A stretch of DNA of 64,000 bases from Myrica gale (lineage: Eukaryota > Streptophyta > Magnoliopsida > Fagales > Myricaceae), in NCBI GenBank assembly GCA_963930655.1, contig OZ005608.1, forward strand, positions 9,610,001 through 9,674,000. The letters run 5' to 3'. A model generated the notes under the pieces. The model made no database searches, was not told the origin of the DNA, and was given only the letters and a program-made list of their open reading frames with translations. The translations under genes were made by a program, and so were the position numbers. Positions within the stretch are counted from its first letter, which is position 1, and each line of letters opens with the position of its first letter. Positions 58,924 through 64,000 of the stretch are shown piece by piece.

Positions 58924-60636
58924 TGTTGTTTTGCAAACAATCCATAATTGATTTTGATGATAACAAAAATTCTAAGTGCTTTGAAGACTTTAGATTTTAC
59001 ATTGTCAATCCACAATTTTCAAGTTGTATTTCGAAAGGATTGAGGTTTATCTATCTAAAATATTTATAAGTGCACTTGAACACCATTATACAAGTTGATA
59101 AAATCAATTTTTCATATTGTAGGTGTTTAAAGAAGTTTGGAATGGATTGGACACTTTGAAGCTAATGTTTTTCTCTCCAACACTTATAATTGTCGACACA
59201 TTAAATCTATGTGTCGACACATTGAACTAACACCCGAGAGTTTACATTTCAGGCAACTCAAAATGATTTTTTTGACTGTGTTAGAAGTGTCGACACATTG
59301 GACCATAGTGTCGACACATTGAACTAACACCCGAGAGTATACATTTCAGGCCATTCAAAATGATTTTTTTTACTGTGTTGGAAGTGTCGACACATTGGAC
59401 CATAGTGTCGACACATTGAATTAACACCCGAGAGTTTTCATTTCAGGAACAAGTTCAATGTGTCAGCACATACAATCAATGTGTCGACACATTGTGCTAT
59501 TTTGCAGATAATCTGGAAACGACGTCAGCTCTTTTTAAAATGGTTCAAATGTCTTCTAAACCCCTCCAACGGCTCTCTAACTTTACAAGAAGACTCTTAA
59601 TGACCGTTGAAGACCTTAGGGCTATAAGAAGAACAAGATGGAGAGAGAAACAAGAAGCTCAATCATCAACGCAACATCTAGAGAGAGAAAAAGCCAAGAT
59701 CCAAAGAAAGTCCATTTGCTGATTTCTTCAAGTCCGGAGCTTTCATTGTCAAATCTTCTCCTCTTACTCATCATTGACAACCCAGCCTTCAAAGGAAGAG
59801 AAATTTCTTGAAGAATAGAGAGTTACATCATCATTCAACATCCATCCTTCCAAAGAGAGAGAAAGCTAGATCCAAAGAAATCACTTACTGATTCTTCCAA
59901 GATCAAAGCTCTCATTGTTCAATCTTCCTCTATTGTTCATCATTGACGACCTCGCCTTCAAAGAGAGAAATATTTCTTGAAGAAGGGACAACACACTTGT
60001 AAGTTCTATTTTCCCTAACTTCTAAAGAGAGAAAGTCATTTGAAGAAGAGGAAAACCTCACCTAGCAAGGAAGCTTGTGCTCACACCTGCCAAACGTTAG
60101 ACTTCCTTCAAGAATCTTATCTTCTTACACTTTATTGAGCTTTATACTTGCTGATTTGGCTTAGAGAGCCATTCCACATATTTGAGTTTTTCATTGGCAT
60201 ACTTGTGAGAGTAGAAGAAATCCCTTAGGTTTTGGGGTTTGTGAGAGAGTTGAAGCGTGAGCTCGCAAAACGCTTTGTAAAGGTTCCTTAGCACCCAGGA
60301 AGCTAAGGTGTATTCGCTATTTGAAGAATAGTGGAGGAAGCCCAAGAAAGTCAATAGCCTTAGGAGTGGACGTAGGCACGTGTTTGGCCGAACCACCTAA
60401 AAATACGGTGTTATCTCTCTAACTCTATCTCGCTTATTATTCGTTTCATATCCATATTTGTGATGCTTTATGATTCATGGTTCATTGCTTATATTTAGCT
60501 TATCATTTAATATATTCAGATTTGCATTTATATCCTTATAGAAATAACATTTTCCAGATCTGTGTTTTAATAAAAAATGGGTAAGTTTTGTAAAACCCAA
60601 TTCACCCCCCTCTTGGGTTGTTATTTAAACTCACAC
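58924..60636 (+). mobile_element. Lone copia-type LTR (SIRE/Maximus-like), fossil
   Basis: It starts TGTTGTTTTGCAAACAATCC, soon TTGATTTTGATGATAACAAA, and ends near CCCAATTCACCCCCCTC and GGGTTGTTATTTAAAC. Length is about 1.7 kb, enlarged by an internal tandem array. No gag or pol is attached, so it is a solo or truncated LTR. It separates two halves of a transposon ORF and so is younger than the CACTA-type host element. Ends are approximate. Confidence 0.6.
59185..59500. repeat. About 113-bp tandem repeats with TGTCGACA palindromes
   Basis: Two nearly complete units and flanking partial ones share GTGTCGACACATTGGACCAT, ACATTGAACTAACACCCGAG and TTCAGGCCATTCAAAATGA. The palindrome GTCGAC occurs seven times within about 310 bp, plus one near-match (GTCAGCAC). 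Confidence 0.85.
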
Positions 60637-60639
60637 TCA

Positions 60640-61157
60640 TGTTGCTTCCCTCTAGGACCATTGTATCTAGACCCATCATCATCTGAAATACCTCAGATGC
60701 ATGATGTCGATCCTTCTTGGAAGGCGCCATCACCGGGAAAGCATCCACAAGTCTTTCATAGCCCATGAACTTCGCAAGCTCAATTGGTGAGAATAAGACA
60801 CGGGTGTTGCAGATAGTGAACTCCCAACCAGCATCCGAGATGTTGAGAACCAAAAGAATCGCGGCGTAAAAGTCTCGCACCATATCCATGGATGGCACAC
60901 CCATCCTCTACAAGCAAGGTACCCAACCCTGACTTGCTATCACCTCCAGAAGAGATCGATTCGCGAATCTCAGGTCGTTGAAAATTGCCACGATGACTTG
61001 TCGCTCGATAACGATCAATGCTTGATGTTGCTTCAGAGATAAAAGGCGAGTCAGGTTTTTCCTGGCTGCTGAAATCCTCACCCATGGTGCGTGGATGCTT
61101 GTTCATGTTTTCGTAACCTGCAAAAAACATTCGAAAGGTTAGATAAAGAGTTCGCAC
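60640..61157 (-). pseudogene. Plant transposon-protein ORF, N-terminal part
   Basis: The minus strand reads MGVPSMDMVRDFYAAILLVL, EFTICNTRVLFSPIELAKFM and GYERLVDAFPVM from 60904, with an upstream frame MNKHPRTMGEDFSSQEKP from about 61100. FYA.I followed by V.FSP..I..F.G is the pattern of the 'putative plant transposon protein' domain (Pfam PF20167, from memory). The ORF runs into the LTR end near 60636 and resumes beyond 58923. Function within the element is unknown. Confidence 0.5.
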
Positions 61158-62655
61158 GACTAGGAACAGTGTTCAGACATATGAAAAGCCGTTCGCATGA
61201 ATAATAAGTGTTCGCACAATTAAGAAGCCGTTAGCACAAATAGCACATATATCAACCACTTTGGACAAACGTCACCATTTGACATCAAGAAACATCTCGA
61301 CGGATGGAAACAACCATCCGGACGGCTTGAAACGATGACGTTTTTACAAAAGCGTCCCAACGCCTTAGTTTCAACATCCAGACAGAATTCTAAAGGATAT
61401 GTTTAAATTCTAACATTGGTGAAAGCAATGATGTTTTCATCATACATGTCCGAACAACTTACGAAAGCTGTCCGGACGAATTACATGTGAAAAAAATATA
61501 AATATGCGTCCGGACAGGATGGAAAAAGCGTCCAAACAGATATAAAACGACAATGTTTTTACTAAACCATATGATTAATCGTCCACACGTTATCAAACAC
61601 TGTTCGGATGCATCGGGGAAGATGATCAAGTTAACTCAGCCTTGACAGCCAACCTCCACTTCCCACACAATCCCAAATACACAACCAAATGTTGCAAAAA
61701 TGCATTGAAACTAATCCTAACACTTAGGACAATCAGTAACTACAAATTAATCAATCAAAAACAGAATGTAGTTAAAAAAAATGAGATTGAAATTTTCTAC
61801 ATAAAACTCTAAAAAAAATTTTTTTTTACGTTTAAATCATGCTAAAATTGAATAAATCTTACCTGAACGTGATTAAGTCCTTGAATGAAGGAGTTTACGT
61901 AAAAAATTGAGAAGAAAATACGTGTGAGAGAGGAGAAATTTGATAGGAAATGTGGAGTGGAAATGAAACATATGAAGTTGTTCGTATATCAACAATCCGT
62001 TGCAGTTGGGGTTTTCCCGTCCGGACGAATTTTAAGACATGTGGCCCAATTAAATTTGACCGTATTAAATGACAAACGTCAAATCATTTAAAATAGTTCA
62101 AAACATTAAATGTATCCGGACAAACAGACCACGTTCGGACAGTCTTGTCCTGATATTGTGCAATGTGGAAGCACACATTTGGCTGAATAAATATCATGAT
62201 CCTTCCAGACACTTAGTCCACCTGTCCGGACAGTACAACTGTTTTCAAATGTCGTCCTCATTAAACATGTAAAAATCATTCCCAAACCATTCAAAATTAA
62301 CTAGAAACGTACACATTTAACAACATGAACTTATTTTTCAAGATTCATAGCATATTCAAATCAAAATACATGAAATCAAAATCAAAGCATAAAAAATACA
62401 AAAACAAAGTTTCATGGGTTAAAATGCAATAAGAAACATACTTGTAGTATGTATAGGCTAGAAAATATGAGGTGCACAGAGGAAATGAGGAGATGCGAGA
62501 TTAGAGAAAACGTGAAGAGATTTTGTGAGTTTGTAAAAATGTGAGAAAATGAGGGTTGGAAGGGTGTAATAATCCAATGAATGTTCGAACGCGTTCGAAC
62601 GATCGTTAAAAAAACCGTCAGAAACAGTTCGTTAAAAATTCTTCTTCTTGTCTTT
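61158..62655. repeat. Subterminal repeat cluster of the CACTA-like element
   Basis: GTCCGGAC- and GTTCGGAC-type motifs recur in both orientations roughly every 30-120 bases (about 61315, 61450, 61470, 61508, 61605, 62020, 62115, 62133, 62223). Near 61150-61240 a related GTTCGCAC series appears. At about 62585 ATGTTCGAACGCGTTCGAAC is an almost perfect palindrome. No gene is supported. Confidence 0.55.
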
Positions 62656-64000
62656 TGAGATGCATAATTACTTATCAAAGTTTTGTATTAAATAGCTCTT
62701 TTTTAGATTGAATTAAGTTTTTAGTTTTTTTTTTAAGTTTTCATATCCAATTCGTATTTTCTATTAGACATATTAGATATCTGAAAATTATACTAAACAA
62801 GAAAATAATAACTACAATGAACACAAATTTAAAATAAAACAATACAATATTCAATTTAATCTCAAATTCTCAATTTTCTCCAATAAACTAATGATAACTA
62901 TAATAAATATAAAATAAAAAGTATAAAACTGAAGTGTAAAGTTTAAAAGTTGAAAGGTTAGAATAATAGCTCTAAATATAATATTTTAAATCAACAATTG
63001 AGAAGTTAGCTAAAGAATACTACTTTCAGGATAGAAAATAAGGAAAAGTCGGTGAAGAGAATTATGCATTCATTGCATCCAATGAGAATTTCAAAAAGTT
63101 TAAAGGAGTTAATTTTGAGACTTCTTTTTTGTTAAGTTAAAATGTTGAACATAAAATATTGGGGCCTTCCTATTTTGAACATAAATTGTCGCCTATTTAT
63201 TGTAGCTACGATTTTTCAACTTACAGCGACGTTCAATTGTTGCCTCGCTATAGTCCAATTTTTCTTGTTAAGCTTATTGAAAATAAGAATACAGAAAATT
63301 CATAACACAGAATTTAGAATGCAAAGTCAAGAGTAGAGAAGGAATTGTATGTATAACATAGAAATTACTGAAAGCATTCAAATGTAGTTAAATTCTCATT
63401 GGACTAAAAGGGAGTCTTCAATATTTCTCGCAGTGGCGGATCCAGGATCGATTTTTACGGGGTCGAACTTTACATGCAAAATAACAAGAATTTTTTTTTC
63501 TTCGTAATGCAAACAATTTTCTTAAAATTACAATATCGAAAATTAAATACTAAAAACATTAAAAATAATAGAATTATGGCCACGGGTTGAAAAAGACCTC
63601 TGATCAAGTACTCCCTACGAACTTAATCTCTAATTCTAACATCATATTCTTCAATAGGTTTACCACATACTTATCTATTATCTAAACAAAATAAAACAAA
63701 ATGAACACAATCAATCAACAATTTCACAAACCAATTCAAAATATGAAAACAATTTCACAAACCAATTCAAATTATCATACCTTATAGGTCTTGTTTAGCA
63801 TGTCAAAAAATTTCATATTTCAAATTTTTAGGACTTTTATGGGGTTTGTGAATAGTTGGTGGAAAATTTGAAGGTTGTTTGGTAGGATATTGAGTTTTAT
63901 TGGAGTTTGTGAAAAAGTGTATATAAGATTAGTTAATAGAGTTTTTATATCAAGTTTTATGGGGTTTGTGAAAAAATGTAGATGGGAAGAGTTGATGAAG
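62656..64000. other. AT-rich end of window with repeat scraps
   Basis: AT-rich sequence without genes. GCAGTGGCGGATCCAGGATC at about 63431 is the start of a dispersed plant repeat type (commonly GTGGCGGAGCCAGGA). From about 63790 to the end, TTTTATGGGGTTTGTGAA and related phrases recur, resembling the TTTGTTTG-type short elements; that element runs off the window. Confidence 0.4.

Larger units (their letters stand above)
57256..62655 (-). mobile_element. Probable CACTA (En/Spm) element, right end degenerate
   Basis: CACTACAAGAAAA at 57256-57268 is the classic CACTA terminus, followed by internal inverted phrases (CACTTTGGGT / ACCCAAAGTG). Clusters of CGTCCGGACG-like motifs lie at 57.41-57.83 kb and again at 61.3-62.3 kb (for example CATCCGGACGGC at both about 57735 and 61315; CTGTCCGGACAG at about 62223). 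Such subterminal motifs bind the transposase in this superfamily. The right terminus is not clean; TTCTTCTTGTCTTTT at about 62641 may be its decayed form. Minus-strand ORFs lie between the clusters and are split by an LTR insertion. Confidence 0.55.

Noticed and set aside
62432-62450. CATACTTGTAGTATG as the right CACTA terminus
   Set aside because: It contains CTTGTAGT but is itself a local palindrome and lacks the TTTTCTTGTAGTG context, so I preferred an undefined end near 62655.
1-64000. CRISPR arrays, bacterial operons, rRNA or tRNA clusters
   Set aside because: The window is plant nuclear DNA. The tandem repeats seen have no CRISPR-like regular spacers, and no RNA gene could be supported.

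Overview
This is nuclear DNA from a flowering plant, most likely a eudicot and perhaps a woody one. Genes are intron-rich with GT-AG junctions, the background is AT-rich, and transposon fragments fill most of the space between genes. I could run no searches; identities come from recognising conserved protein sequence by eye.

Five recognisable host genes form the backbone. They are the last two exons of a SWEET2-type sugar transporter (1-380, +), an FLX-like coiled-coil protein (24040-25590, +), a plastid BASS1-type bile acid:sodium symporter family transporter (33858-42793, +), a PHD/extended-PHD finger protein (44541-45702, +) and the spliceosome protein BUD31 (51363-52285, -). A two-exon gene of unknown function (4378-5169, -) is also supported by a clean in-frame splice. 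Fragments include a broken cysteine-rich secreted peptide gene (about 8129-8466) and a spermidine-synthase-like N-terminal piece (53651-53947). The genes are unrelated housekeeping or regulatory loci, not a cluster.

Transposons by region. 2.4-4.1 kb: a short terminal-inverted-repeat element and an inverted 3' piece of a LINE. 8.6-13.4 kb: Mutator-like (MULE) debris, including a GRF zinc-finger ORF, a transposase C-terminus and four tandem exon-like units. 16.3-17.3 kb: a lone copia-type LTR. 19.6-22.1 kb: a MULE remnant with the transposase N-terminus. 26.9-29.1 kb: a foldback element, tandem duplications and a tiny LINE tail with a clear target duplication. 33.3-42.0 kb: BASS1, with a foldback element in its promoter region, a 143-bp tandem duplication in intron 1, and in intron 4 a 5.2-kb LINE plus a second LINE tail that appears to have landed at the same target site. 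46.1-51.0 kb: a broken Ty1/copia element between the convergent PHD and BUD31 genes. 55.0-56.0 kb: one inverted-repeat element nested in another, the inner one with a perfect 9-bp target duplication. 57.3-62.7 kb: a probable CACTA element with clustered CCGGACG-type subterminal motifs, whose ORF is interrupted by an LTR insertion.

The best candidates for follow-up are the two LINE insertions at one site inside BASS1, the one-base frame conflict in a C-run of the PHD gene, the nested inverted-repeat elements, the repeated exon units of the MULE, and the GTCGAC palindrome clusters in both lone LTRs. I found no convincing wholly new multi-gene system.
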